NCBI GenBank assembly: GCA_003450125.1
Contig: DMFR01000244.1
Location: forward strand, 1-19,196
DNA length: 19,196 nucleotides
From: Prolixibacteraceae bacterium
GTDB taxonomy: Bacteria; Bacteroidota; Bacteroidia; Bacteroidales; Prolixibacteraceae
Reading direction: 5' to 3'
Shown here: positions 6,832 to 15,186 of the stretch, piece by piece
How positions within the stretch are numbered: position 1 is the stretch's first letter
How the letters are laid out: each line of letters starts with the position of its first letter
The notes under the pieces: generated by a model
Seen by the model: only the letters and a program-made list of their open reading frames with translations
Database searches by the model: none
What the model was told of the DNA's origin: nothing
Translations under genes and position numbers: made by a program

Positions 6832-8130
6832 ATGAAACAATATACCCAAAGCATCACGGCTTTTAAGGAAGCCCAAAAGCATATTCCGGGCGGAGTAAAT
6901 TCACCCGTTCGATCATTTAAGAGTGTTGACGGCGACCCTTTGTTTATCGCCAGCGCCAAAGGTGCCAAGGTTTTCGACATCGACGGTCACGAATACATCG
7001 ACTACGTTGGTTCCTGGGGTCCCATGATCTTGGGTCACGCCCATCCGGATGTGATTATGGCCATTCAGAAAACGGCTGCCAAAGGAACCAGCTTTGGTGC
7101 CCCGACCCTGCTTGAAACAGAAATGGCCATACAGATTAAAAAGATGGTTCCATCCATTGACAGTATTCGTATGGTTAATTCCGGGACTGAAGCTACCATG
7201 AGCGCTTTGCGCCTTGCCCGTGGATATACCAAACGAGAATTGGTGGTTAAATTTGAAGGCTGTTACCACGGTCATAGCGACAGTTTTTTAATTAAAGCCG
7301 GATCTGGCGCCCTGACCCTTGGAACGCCCAATTCTCCGGGAGTAACTCCTGGAACGGCCAAGGATACCCTCACTGCGCGTTTCAATGATCTGGATTCAGT
7401 GAAGGAATTGTTTCTCCAATATACTGAACAGATTGCTGCCATCATCATTGAGCCGGTAACGGGCAACATGGGAGTCGTCATTCCCGAACCGGAGTTCATG
7501 CAGGGAGTAAGAGATCTTTGCACCCAGTATGGTACGGTATTGATTTTTGATGAAGTAATGACCGGATTCCGCCTGTCAAAAGGCGGAGCACAAAAAATAT
7601 TGGGCATCACTCCTGACCTTACTTGTTTTGGAAAAATCATCGGAGGAGGATTACCCGTGGGAGCTTATGGAGGCAGGCAGGATATTATGGACCAATTAGC
7701 GCCAAAAGGCCCTGTTTATCAGGCAGGAACATTATCAGGCAATCCTTTGGCCATGTCAGCAGGTCTTACCACTCTTCGAATTTTGGATGAAACGGATGGC
7801 TTCTATGACTCGCTCGAAGAAAAATCGGCACGTCTGGGTGATGGAATCAAAAAATGTATAGATGACTTGAATTTCCCTGCAGTAATCAACCGAGTAGGCT
7901 CTATGTTTACACTTTTTTTTACCCAGGAGGCAAAAGTAAACTCGTTTGCAGATGCCTGTCGTTGCAATACGGTAAGCTATGCAAAGTTCTTCAAAATGGC
8001 TTTGGAAAGCGGCATTTATCTGGCACCCTCGCAATTTGAAGCCGGCTTTATGTCTGCTGCCCACACCACTAAAAAGATAGATAGAACAATTGAAGCAACT
8101 TATGAGGCTTTGAAAGTATTGAAGGGTTAG
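6832..8130 (+). CDS. hemL: Glutamate-1-semialdehyde 2,1-aminomutase
   Basis: This PLP-dependent class-III aminotransferase-fold enzyme converts glutamate-1-semialdehyde, the HemA product, into 5-aminolevulinate. The product has 432 aa, close to the usual 425-430. Conserved blocks are IPGGVNSPVRSF at the N-terminus, MVNSGTEATMSALRLAR (cofactor phosphate binding), the KFEGCYHGHSD loop, LIFDEVMTGFR with the PLP-pyridine Asp, and CFGKIIGGGLPVGAYGG with the PLP lysine Lys268. Together with hemA it shows that the C5 route, not the glycine-dependent one, is used. It starts 1 nt after the hemB stop. The 194 nt after it have no convincing terminator or consensus promoter. Confidence 0.97.
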   Translation: MKQYTQSITAFKEAQKHIPGGVNSPVRSFKSVDGDPLFIASAKGAKVFDIDGHEYIDYVGSWGPMILGHAHPDVIMAIQKTAAKGTSFGAPTLLETEMAIQIKKMVPSIDSIRMVNSGTEATMSALRLARGYTKRELVVKFEGCYHGHSDSFLIKAGSGALTLGTPNSPGVTPGTAKDTLTARFNDLDSVKELFLQYTEQIAAIIIEPVTGNMGVVIPEPEFMQGVRDLCTQYGTVLIFDEVMTGFRLSKGGAQKILGITPDLTCFGKIIGGGLPVGAYGGRQDIMDQLAPKGPVYQAGTLSGNPLAMSAGLTTLRILDETDGFYDSLEEKSARLGDGIKKCIDDLNFPAVINRVGSMFTLFFTQEAKVNSFADACRCNTVSYAKFFKMALESGIYLAPSQFEAGFMSAAHTTKKIDRTIEATYEALKVLKG

Positions 8131-8324
8131 TAAGTTGGCAGTCCCGGTGATCAGTGTTTAGTTCAGGCTGGTAGTAGTGAGTAAAGTCGCGTTATGATAT
8201 CTCATTGATATTCAACAACAATTAAAAACAAAATAATTTTGGCAGATTTTTTGATGATAGCAATTGTGCTGATAAAAGAAAAACAAATATCAGCGAAAAC
8301 AGGAAACAATTAAGACTTACTATC

Positions 8325-9518
8325 ATGAAAACAAAAATTGGAATCTTAGTTTTGGCTTTATTCACCAGCTTCTATAATGTACAGGCACAGCGCACAGTTA
8401 CAACAACTCGTGCAACAAGCTACGACATAAGCGATAATCTGGACTTGGATGCAGTGGCTTCCATTTTCGGAGATTCAGAAAATCTGGAAGACTTTGAACA
8501 TCGACTCAACGATCCGGATAACCATATATCAAATCTTGATCTGAATCAAGATGGTTACATTGACTATTTGAGGGTAGTTGAAAATTCATCCGACAGAAAT
8601 TCATTGGTCGTAATTCAGGCTGTTCTAGACAAGGATGTCTATCAGGATGTTGCCACCATTGAAATTGAAAGAGAACGGAATGGAAATCCAAGGGTTCAAA
8701 TTGTAGGCAACGATTATATCTATGGTCCGGATTATATCATCGAACCAGTTTACGTTCATACACCGTTGATCTTTTCGTTTTTCTGGAGTCCGCGTTACGT
8801 CTCTTACTATTCGCCTTACTATTGGGGATATTACCCAAGATATTTTCATTCATACAGGCCTTATTCCCCCTTTAGATACCAAAGGTATGTCTACTCTCAT
8901 ATTAACAGGTATAATACATATCGTAGGTCATCTGACAGGAGTTTCCAATTTTCAGGAGACAACTATAACCAAATTCGGCGAAATGATTATGCCAACAGGT
9001 ATCCGAACCGTGCTTTTCAGAACCGTAATGAAGGCGTAAGAAACCGGTTTGAATTGAATGAAAGAAGGCCCCAGGTTAGTCGTCAGCGCAACAATGATCT
9101 GCAGCGATCTGATAATCCTCAGTATCAATACAACAGGCCATCAAATTCGGGAATGAATGAACGTCAAAGAAATGTTGACCGGAATAGAAGTCAGGAATCA
9201 AATGTTCAATCATCACCGGATCAAAATCGCACCAGAGAAAACAGCAATATTGATAGCCGCAGGCAAAGACCTGTTCCTTCCAATAAATCAGAACAAATCA
9301 GATCAGGCAGAAATGAAGGAAGTTCAGTATCAATACCAAACAGGCCTGCCAATCGGATTGAATCAGCCCCACGGAATTCTGCTCCAAGAGAAAGAGCTGG
9401 TAATGTATCTGGTAGGAATAGATCAGAAGTAAAGCAAGCGGCAAGAAGTGAAAGAAAAGCGGAAACGGTAAAAAGAGACGATAAAAAGGAATCCGGAAAC
9501 AACAGGAGAAGAGAATAA
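8325..9518 (+). CDS. Secreted protein with EF-hand-like loop, Tyr-rich segment and Arg/Asn-rich tail
   Basis: This is a 397-aa exported protein of unknown function. Residues 1-21 form a signal peptide, with predicted cleavage at VQA|Q, leaving Gln at +1. Residues 72-80 (DLNQDGYID) match the start of an EF-hand or dockerin-type calcium loop, but position 12 is Arg, not Glu. A compact domain appears to run to about residue 145. Residues 158-200 are very rich in Tyr, Arg and Pro. From about 200 to the end the chain is Arg/Asn/Ser/Gln-rich, of low complexity, strongly basic and probably disordered. It sits between hemL (194 nt) and hemE (10 nt), so it is likely co-transcribed with hemE although nothing in it points to heme chemistry. 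Envelope or nucleic-acid binding by the basic tail is speculation. Confidence 0.85.
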   Translation: MKTKIGILVLALFTSFYNVQAQRTVTTTRATSYDISDNLDLDAVASIFGDSENLEDFEHRLNDPDNHISNLDLNQDGYIDYLRVVENSSDRNSLVVIQAVLDKDVYQDVATIEIERERNGNPRVQIVGNDYIYGPDYIIEPVYVHTPLIFSFFWSPRYVSYYSPYYWGYYPRYFHSYRPYSPFRYQRYVYSHINRYNTYRRSSDRSFQFSGDNYNQIRRNDYANRYPNRAFQNRNEGVRNRFELNERRPQVSRQRNNDLQRSDNPQYQYNRPSNSGMNERQRNVDRNRSQESNVQSSPDQNRTRENSNIDSRRQRPVPSNKSEQIRSGRNEGSSVSIPNRPANRIESAPRNSAPRERAGNVSGRNRSEVKQAARSERKAETVKRDDKKESGNNRRRE

Positions 9519-9528
9519 TTACTAAACG

Positions 9529-10584
9529 TTGAAATTAAAACTATATACATTGACGACAAGTTCAATACTACTAAAGACACTCAAGGGAGAGCAAACCGAA
9601 CGGCCACCCGTTTGGTTCATGCGACAGGCGGGAAGAGTGTTACCTTCATACATGAAGATCAAAGAGGACTATACGTTTTGGCAAATGATGCAAAATCCAG
9701 AGATAGCAGCAAAAGTGACCCTGCTTCCAGTTGAGGATTTAGGTGTTGATGCCGGAATTCTTTTCTCTGACATCCTGGTTATCCCGTACGCCTTGGGAAT
9801 GGGATTGGAATTCAATGATAGCGGTCCCTTGTTTGATCAGCCTTTGGCTTTTCGGGAAAATCCGTTATACGGACTAAAACCTGATCCTGCCAAACTGAAT
9901 TACATTTATTCAGTGATTGATGAAATCAAACGCACCAAGTCTCCTGATACACCACTGATTGGATTTTGCGGAGCCCCCTTGACAGTGTTGCTGTTCATGT
10001 TGCAGGGATTGGGACGAAAAGGGGAATTCCCTGAAGCCATCAAATTCATGTATCAGAACAAGGAAACAACCCGTCAATTGATTGAGATCGTGACCGATCT
10101 TTCCATTGTATACGCACTCGGCCAAATTGATCATGGAGTGGATGTCTTCCAATTGTTCGATACCCATGCAGGCTTGATTCCTTTCGATTTATATGGAGAA
10201 CTGTTTATGCCTTCCATTCGAAGAATTGGTGATGCGGTGCGCGATAAGGGCATTCCATTTATCTTTTTCCCAAAAGGTTTGGGAACAGGAATCGCCCATA
10301 TTTCACCTGATTACTGTGACTTCTTAAGTATCGACTGGCAAACTTCATTGGAAACGGCCAGAAAACTTGTTCACCCGAAAATAGGTTTACAGGGAAATGT
10401 TGATCCCCGTCTATTATATGCCAGTCAGCCTGAAATTGAAAAAGCGCTTCAGCCATACATAGAATTTGGAATGAATAACCAGAACTGGATATTTAACCTT
10501 GGACATGGTTTTATGCCCGGTATTTCATTTGAAAATGCTAAGTTTCTGGCTGATTGGGTAAAACGGACTGATTGGAAAAGGTAA
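9529..10584 (+). CDS. hemE: Uroporphyrinogen decarboxylase
   Basis: This cytoplasmic enzyme removes four acetate carboxyls from uroporphyrinogen III to give coproporphyrinogen III, without a cofactor. Signature 1, RPPVWFMRQAGRVLPSY (25-41), holds the substrate-binding arginines. The catalytic Asp81 lies in ILFSDILVIPYALG, and signature 2, GFCGAPLTV, starts at residue 145. The C-terminal GLQGNVDP and NLGHGFMPG are also typical. The start is non-ATG: no ATG occurs before signature 1. TTG 9529 (351 aa) follows AGGAGAAGAG by 14 nt; a second TTG at 9550 would remove seven residues and fits homologue length about equally well. It lies 10 nt after the secreted-protein gene. Confidence 0.95.
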   Translation: MKLKLYTLTTSSILLKTLKGEQTERPPVWFMRQAGRVLPSYMKIKEDYTFWQMMQNPEIAAKVTLLPVEDLGVDAGILFSDILVIPYALGMGLEFNDSGPLFDQPLAFRENPLYGLKPDPAKLNYIYSVIDEIKRTKSPDTPLIGFCGAPLTVLLFMLQGLGRKGEFPEAIKFMYQNKETTRQLIEIVTDLSIVYALGQIDHGVDVFQLFDTHAGLIPFDLYGELFMPSIRRIGDAVRDKGIPFIFFPKGLGTGIAHISPDYCDFLSIDWQTSLETARKLVHPKIGLQGNVDPRLLYASQPEIEKALQPYIEFGMNNQNWIFNLGHGFMPGISFENAKFLADWVKRTDWKR

Positions 10585-10588
10585 GGAG

Positions 10589-10803
10589 AGTTCCAGGTTT
10601 AAAGTTTCAGGTTCCAAGTTGGTCTGAACCTAAAGCATGTAATCTATTGGAATGATAATTTGAAATGTAAAACAAATTGGTATGAACCCGAAATAGGGTT
10701 CAAATACGTATAATGAGACAATATTGAACAAGTCAATAGAAACAGGAGAGGCCTCACAAGGATCGCAACCTGGAACTTTGAACTTGAAACTTGAAACTTT
10801 GAG
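10589..10803. repeat. Imperfect inverted-repeat element between hemE and hemN (MITE-like)
   Basis: The gap is flanked by related A/T-rich blocks in opposite orientation. The left block, 10589-10620, reads AGTTCCAGGTTTAAAGTTTC and onward. The right block, 10767-10800, starts AACCTGGAACTTTGAACTTG. Both are built of short AGTTYCARGTT-type units or their complement and match the repeat at 76-107. The interior of about 150 nt has no ORF. The layout resembles a small non-autonomous element or a dispersed intergenic repeat; no target-site duplication is evident. Confidence 0.45.
10683..10702. repeat. 7-bp perfect hairpin in the hemE-hemN gap
   Basis: TGAACCC (10683-10689) and GGGTTCA (10696-10702) form a perfect stem with a 6-nt loop. 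No T-run follows on either side, so it is not a clear terminator. It sits inside the repeat-flanked gap and may be part of that element. Confidence 0.5.
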
Positions 10804-10805
10804 CT

Positions 10806-12182
10806 ATGATTAATTGCGAATTACTCGAAAAATACAACAATCCGGTACCCAGATATACCAGTTATCCGCCTGCCAACTTTTTTACCGAAGAATTTGGTCC
10901 GGGGAACTATCTCGATGCCGTTATCCAGTCCAATGAATGGAAACCTCAGAATATTTCCATTTACATTCACATTCCTTTCTGTCTTAAAATGTGTTATTTC
11001 TGCGGCTGTAATTCCTATGCCTTGCGGCAAGCTGACGTGGTGGATGCCTACCACAAGGCTTTGCTTCTGGAAATTAAAATGATTACCTCAAGATTGGATA
11101 AAAGCCGCAAGGTTTCTCAGATTCATTATGGTGGGGGTACCCCCAATGCCATTCCGGTAGAATACCTTCAGGAAATTAATGAATTGTTGTTCTCCACTTT
11201 TCAATTTATTCCAGATCCGGAAATTGCCATAGAAGTCAATCCGGCTTACCTGACTTTTGAACAGATGACAGGATTAAAGAAGGCAGGTTTTAACCGCTTC
11301 AGTCTAGGAATTCAGGATTTCGATACCGAGGTTTTGGATGCCGTTAACCGAGATAAACCAGGTATGCCGGTTCATGAATTGATGGCGTTTCTGAAACAGG
11401 ATGCACCCCAAATAGCAGTCAATCTTGATTTTATTTATGGGCTTCCCAAGCAGACTGCAGCGCACTTTTCAGAGACTATCCGCAAAGCCATTGAACTTAA
11501 ACCAGACCGGTTGGTCACTTTTTCCTATGCCCATGTGCCATGGGTGAGCAAAATCCAAAAGAAACTGGAGAAAGTAGGATTACCTGCTGCTGATGAAAAA
11601 ATAAAGATGTACGAAGCCGCCTATTCATTGCTTACTCAAAATGGCTATGATGCTATTGGAATGGATCACTATGCCAATCCAAATGATGAACTCACCGTGG
11701 CAAGGCACAACAAGCAGCTTCACCGCAACTTTCAGGGCTATTGTACCCGCCGCACTACAGGACAAGTATATGCTTTCGGTGTAACTGGGATCAGCCAGCT
11801 CAGTGGAGTTTATTCCCAAAACACGAAATCAATTGACCAATATATTGCCAAAATCAATCAGGGAGAACTGACAACCATCAAAGGATATGCCCTCACTGAC
11901 CAACAAGTCATCTTGCGTGAAGTGATCAATGAACTGATGTGCAACGAACAGATTGTATGGAGTGAAATCGGAGAACGCCTGGGCTTCACTTCCGAAGAAA
12001 TTAAGAAGAATACAACTTACAATCCTGAACTGCTTCACCAATTTGAAGCCGATGGAATCATCAGCCTTTCAGATGAAAAAATACAGATTACCCCTGAAGG
12101 ACAATTGTTTATCCGGACAGTGGCTGCATCACTCGATCCCTTAACCCAATCAGGACAAACCAACTTTTCCAAACCCGTATAA
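10806..12182 (+). CDS. hemN: Oxygen-independent coproporphyrinogen III oxidase
   Basis: This radical-SAM enzyme oxidatively decarboxylates two propionates of coproporphyrinogen III to give protoporphyrinogen IX without oxygen. The cluster-binding CxxxCxxC motif is in HIPFCLKMCYFCGCN (Cys59, Cys63, Cys66), followed by Cys68, as in E. coli HemN. The N-terminal RYTSYP, Tyr53 in SIYIHIPF, GGGTPNAIP (SAM binding) and YGLPKQTAAHF are typical. The 458-aa length and the C-terminal domain, ending with a FxADGIISLS-type segment, mark a true HemN rather than the shorter heme chaperone HemW. ATG 10806 follows the repeat-bearing gap, so it may have its own promoter. hemG follows after 2 nt. Confidence 0.95.
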   Translation: MINCELLEKYNNPVPRYTSYPPANFFTEEFGPGNYLDAVIQSNEWKPQNISIYIHIPFCLKMCYFCGCNSYALRQADVVDAYHKALLLEIKMITSRLDKSRKVSQIHYGGGTPNAIPVEYLQEINELLFSTFQFIPDPEIAIEVNPAYLTFEQMTGLKKAGFNRFSLGIQDFDTEVLDAVNRDKPGMPVHELMAFLKQDAPQIAVNLDFIYGLPKQTAAHFSETIRKAIELKPDRLVTFSYAHVPWVSKIQKKLEKVGLPAADEKIKMYEAAYSLLTQNGYDAIGMDHYANPNDELTVARHNKQLHRNFQGYCTRRTTGQVYAFGVTGISQLSGVYSQNTKSIDQYIAKINQGELTTIKGYALTDQQVILREVINELMCNEQIVWSEIGERLGFTSEEIKKNTTYNPELLHQFEADGIISLSDEKIQITPEGQLFIRTVAASLDPLTQSGQTNFSKPV

Positions 12183-12184
12183 CA

Positions 12185-13564
12185 ATGGCAGAATCCATTA
12201 AAACCGAAGTCATTATTGTTGGTGCCGGGTTAACCGGACTCACGATGGCTTTTTATCTAAAAAAAGCAGGCATTGACTTCCGGATCATAGAAAAGTCTGG
12301 GAAAACGGGAGGCGTAATCCAAACTATAAGGGAAAAAGGATTTGTCTATGAGACGGGTCCCAATACGGGGGTCGTTTCAAATCCTGAAATCGCTGAACTT
12401 TTTGAAGATCTTTCAGATAAATGTACTCTGGAAATAGCCGATCCCAATGCCAAGCGCCGGCTTATTTGGAAAAACAACCAATGGCGCGCCCTTCCATCAG
12501 GACTTGGGTCTGCTATTATGACTCCACTTTTCTCCTGGTACGATAAATTCAGGATATTGGGTGAACCGTTCCGTGCAAAAGGAACTGATCCCAATGAGAA
12601 ATTGGCCACAATGGTCAAACGACGGTTGGGGGAAAGCTATCTCGATTATGCAGTAGATCCTTTTATTTCAGGAATTTATGCGGGCGACCCCAATAAACTG
12701 GTAACCCGTTATGCCTTGCCCAAACTCTATCAACTGGAACAGGAATATGGCAGTTTCATTAAGGGAACCATCCAGAAAGCCAAACTCCCCAAGGATGAAC
12801 GAACCAAGAAAGCTACCCGCGAGGTATTCTCCGCCAAAGGTGGATTAGGCCGTCTGATTGAAGCCTTAACAGAATCTATTGGAGCCGAAAACATCATCCT
12901 TTCTGTTGAGAATACCATGGCCAAACCTTCTTCAAATGGATTTAATCTTCAGGTTACCACTCCCGAACAATTGATTTCCATTGAAACAACCCATTTGGTG
13001 ACTACCTGCGGAGGCTACGCATTGGCCGGTTTATTGCCATTCCTCAATGAAGAGGAAGTTGCACCATTTAAGGAGTTAAAATATGCGCCCGTAACCCAGG
13101 TACTGCTTGGTTTTAACCAATGGAAAGGAATGTCACTGAAGGCTTTTGGTGGATTAGTCCCCGGAAAAGAACGCAAAAATATTCTAGGTGTCTTATTTAC
13201 CTCCTCATTCTTTGAAGGCCGTGCTCCAAAAGAAGGAGCTCTTTTATCTGTATTTATGGGAGGTGTTAAACGCCCTGATATTGCAGAAATGGATAACTTT
13301 GAGATTGAAACACTTTTAAGAAAAGACCTTCCGAGGATGCTTAGCGACCGTAAACTAAGTGCCGATATGACTCGTATACTGCGTTATCCAAAAGCGATTC
13401 CACAATATACCGAAAGCACTGGAGCACGATATGAAATGATTGAGCGATTACAGCAAAAATACCCTGGACTGGTATTGGCAGGTAATATCAGGGATGGAAT
13501 CGGCATGGCCGACAGGGTGAAGCAGGCCAGAACTATTGCAGAGGAATTGATCAAAAAGAAATAA
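12185..13564 (+). CDS. hemG: HemY-type protoporphyrinogen (or coproporphyrinogen) oxidase
   Basis: This FAD flavoprotein of the HemY family removes six electrons from protoporphyrinogen IX to form protoporphyrin IX. The N-terminal dinucleotide fold reads VIIVGAGLTGLTMAFYL with GxGxxG at 13-18, the ribose-binding Glu36 in RIIEKSGKTGG, and YETGPNTG (55-62). The C-terminal LVLAGNIRDGIGMADRV closes the FAD site. The 459-aa length is normal. Characterised HemY enzymes use O2, and some (in Gram-positive bacteria) act on coproporphyrinogen instead. The neighbouring hemN argues for the protoporphyrin route here. It starts 2 nt after hemN and is probably membrane-associated, as in the family. Which electron acceptor it uses cannot be seen. 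Confidence 0.93.
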   Translation: MAESIKTEVIIVGAGLTGLTMAFYLKKAGIDFRIIEKSGKTGGVIQTIREKGFVYETGPNTGVVSNPEIAELFEDLSDKCTLEIADPNAKRRLIWKNNQWRALPSGLGSAIMTPLFSWYDKFRILGEPFRAKGTDPNEKLATMVKRRLGESYLDYAVDPFISGIYAGDPNKLVTRYALPKLYQLEQEYGSFIKGTIQKAKLPKDERTKKATREVFSAKGGLGRLIEALTESIGAENIILSVENTMAKPSSNGFNLQVTTPEQLISIETTHLVTTCGGYALAGLLPFLNEEEVAPFKELKYAPVTQVLLGFNQWKGMSLKAFGGLVPGKERKNILGVLFTSSFFEGRAPKEGALLSVFMGGVKRPDIAEMDNFEIETLLRKDLPRMLSDRKLSADMTRILRYPKAIPQYTESTGARYEMIERLQQKYPGLVLAGNIRDGIGMADRVKQARTIAEELIKKK

Positions 13565-13577
13565 TAATCAGTGCATA

Positions 13578-13604
13578 CCTGACAGGTTTTTAAAACCTGT
13601 CAGG
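13578..13604. repeat. Perfect 13-bp palindromic hairpin after hemG
   Basis: CCTGACAGGTTTT (13578-13590) and AAAACCTGTCAGG (13592-13604) are exact complements around a single T; in RNA this gives a 12-bp stem with a 3-nt loop. It starts 14 nt after the hemG stop. No T-run follows the second arm, so it is not a canonical terminator, though it could slow polymerase or protect the 3' end. It ends 1 nt before an ATG at 13606, which argues against that ATG as a start. Confidence 0.8.
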
Positions 13605-13623
13605 CATGGGAAGAATAAAGAAA

Positions 13624-15186
13624 ATGGTAAAACTTACTATAGACAATCGTACCCTTGAGGTTCCTGCTGGAACAACAGTCTGGCAAGCCGCTAAATCAGT
13701 AGGCATTGACATTCCTACCATGTGCTACCTGGAAGGAACCGAACATTTTACCTCCTGCATGATCTGTCTTGTTAAAGATGCCAAAAACGGGCGATTCTTC
13801 GCTTCCTGCTCAACACCCGTTTCAGAGGACCAGATCATCATTTCAGACGATGAAGAAACCACCGAATCACGACGGGTTGCCCTAGAACTGCTCCTGAGTG
13901 AACATGTAGGTGATTGCGAAGCTCCCTGTCAGCTGGTGTGCCCTGCCCACATGAATATTCCGCTGATGAACCGGCTAATTGCCAAAGGTGATTTCCATGA
14001 AGCGCTTAAAGTGGTGAAACGGGATATCGCCTTGCCTGCTATACTTGGGCTCATCTGCCCGGCTCCATGTGAGGCTGGTTGTCGCCGTAAACAAGTGGAT
14101 GAAGCGGTATCAATATGCCTGTTAAAAAGATTTTCTGCTGATGAAGACCTGAATAGCGGGAAACCCTATCTTCCTTCCATTGAACCTTCATCAGGCAAGA
14201 AAGTAGCCATCATTGGTGCTGGTCCCGCAGGATTGGCCGCTGCTTATTACCTGCAAGTCAAAGGCCATCAGGCAGTGATCTTTGATCAGAATGACCGTGC
14301 CGGAGGAGAATTACTCCATATAGGCAATGAGCTGTTGCCTGCTCAAATCATTGATCAGGAAGTTGCCCAAATACTGGCAACAGGGGTTCAGCTACGCCTT
14401 AAGGAATCTATTGATACAACTCAATTTGCCCTTCTTCAAAATAAATTTGATGCCATTGTAGTGGCAACAGGTACTGTTACTGATGGAAATTCCGCTTTCG
14501 GGCTAAAGCTTGCCAAGGCTGGAATTGAGGCTGATAAATCCAGTTACCTGACTTCCCTTCCAACGGTTTTTGCCATCGGAAACTCTCTTCGTGCATCGAA
14601 GCTGGCTGTCCGCTCTGTTGGACAAGGCAAGGAAGTGGCCACGGTGATCGATAATTTCTTTAAAACTGCTGAAGTTACAGGATATCCCGAAAGGTTCAAT
14701 TCCAAATTCGGACGATTGGGAGAAGTAGAATTTATTCAATACCAGAAAGATTCAGAAGCTTCACCCCGTCAAAAGGCCGGTAAGGAAGGATTCACCCGTG
14801 AGGCTGCCATCCGTGAAGCCAAACGTTGTATGCATTGCGATTGCCGTAATCCGGAATCTTGTGTGTTGAGAGAGTTATCTGACCGCTATCATGCTGTTCA
14901 GAAACGCTTCCAGAGCGATGAACGTCAAAATGTGGTGAAGTTCATTCACCGTGAAGGCATTGTTTACGAACCGGCCAAGTGCATCAAATGTGGCATTTGT
15001 GTTCGCCTGACCCGTCAGCATCAGGAGGAATTTGGCTTTACTTTTATCGGTCGTGGATTCGATGTGAAAGTGGGTGTTCCCTTTAATGAAAGCATTCAGA
15101 AGGGCCTTGAAAAAACGGCTTCCATTGTGGCCAAAGCCTGCCCTACAGGTGCATTGGCCATGTTTGCAGAGGAAGAACAATTATGA
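13624..15186 (+). CDS. Multi-cluster Fe-S flavoprotein (NuoG-like N-terminus plus GltD-like core)
   Basis: This is a 520-aa soluble electron-transfer protein with an unknown partner. Residues 1-75 form a 2Fe-2S ferredoxin domain with Cys34, Cys45, Cys48 and Cys62, the NuoG spacing. Residues 94-170 resemble the GltD helical domain, with Cys98/102/106 and Cys145/149/153 able to hold 4Fe-4S clusters. An FAD fold starts at VAIIGAGPAGLAAAYYL (GAGPAG at 198-203) and ends with FAIGN near 316-320. The second nucleotide-binding (NADPH) domain that GltD inserts between these appears to be missing. The C-terminus adds RCMHCDC and CIKCGIC (453-459) plus CPTGA (506). ATG 13624 is preferred over ATG 13606, which abuts the palindrome. 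It lies 59 nt after hemG; it might pass electrons to or from HemN or HemG, but this is conjecture. Confidence 0.82.
   Translation: MVKLTIDNRTLEVPAGTTVWQAAKSVGIDIPTMCYLEGTEHFTSCMICLVKDAKNGRFFASCSTPVSEDQIIISDDEETTESRRVALELLLSEHVGDCEAPCQLVCPAHMNIPLMNRLIAKGDFHEALKVVKRDIALPAILGLICPAPCEAGCRRKQVDEAVSICLLKRFSADEDLNSGKPYLPSIEPSSGKKVAIIGAGPAGLAAAYYLQVKGHQAVIFDQNDRAGGELLHIGNELLPAQIIDQEVAQILATGVQLRLKESIDTTQFALLQNKFDAIVVATGTVTDGNSAFGLKLAKAGIEADKSSYLTSLPTVFAIGNSLRASKLAVRSVGQGKEVATVIDNFFKTAEVTGYPERFNSKFGRLGEVEFIQYQKDSEASPRQKAGKEGFTREAAIREAKRCMHCDCRNPESCVLRELSDRYHAVQKRFQSDERQNVVKFIHREGIVYEPAKCIKCGICVRLTRQHQEEFGFTFIGRGFDVKVGVPFNESIQKGLEKTASIVAKACPTGALAMFAEEEQL

Noticed and set aside
10722..10738. FNR-like site upstream of hemN (TATTGA-N5-TCAATA)
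   Set aside because: The half-sites TTGA and TCAA are 5 nt apart; the FNR/CRP consensus needs 6, so spacing is wrong.
13606..13623. ATG 13606 as the start of the Fe-S flavoprotein
   Set aside because: It would sit 1 nt after the palindrome and add MGRIKK ahead of a normal ferredoxin-domain start (MVKLTIDNRTLEVPAG) at 13624.
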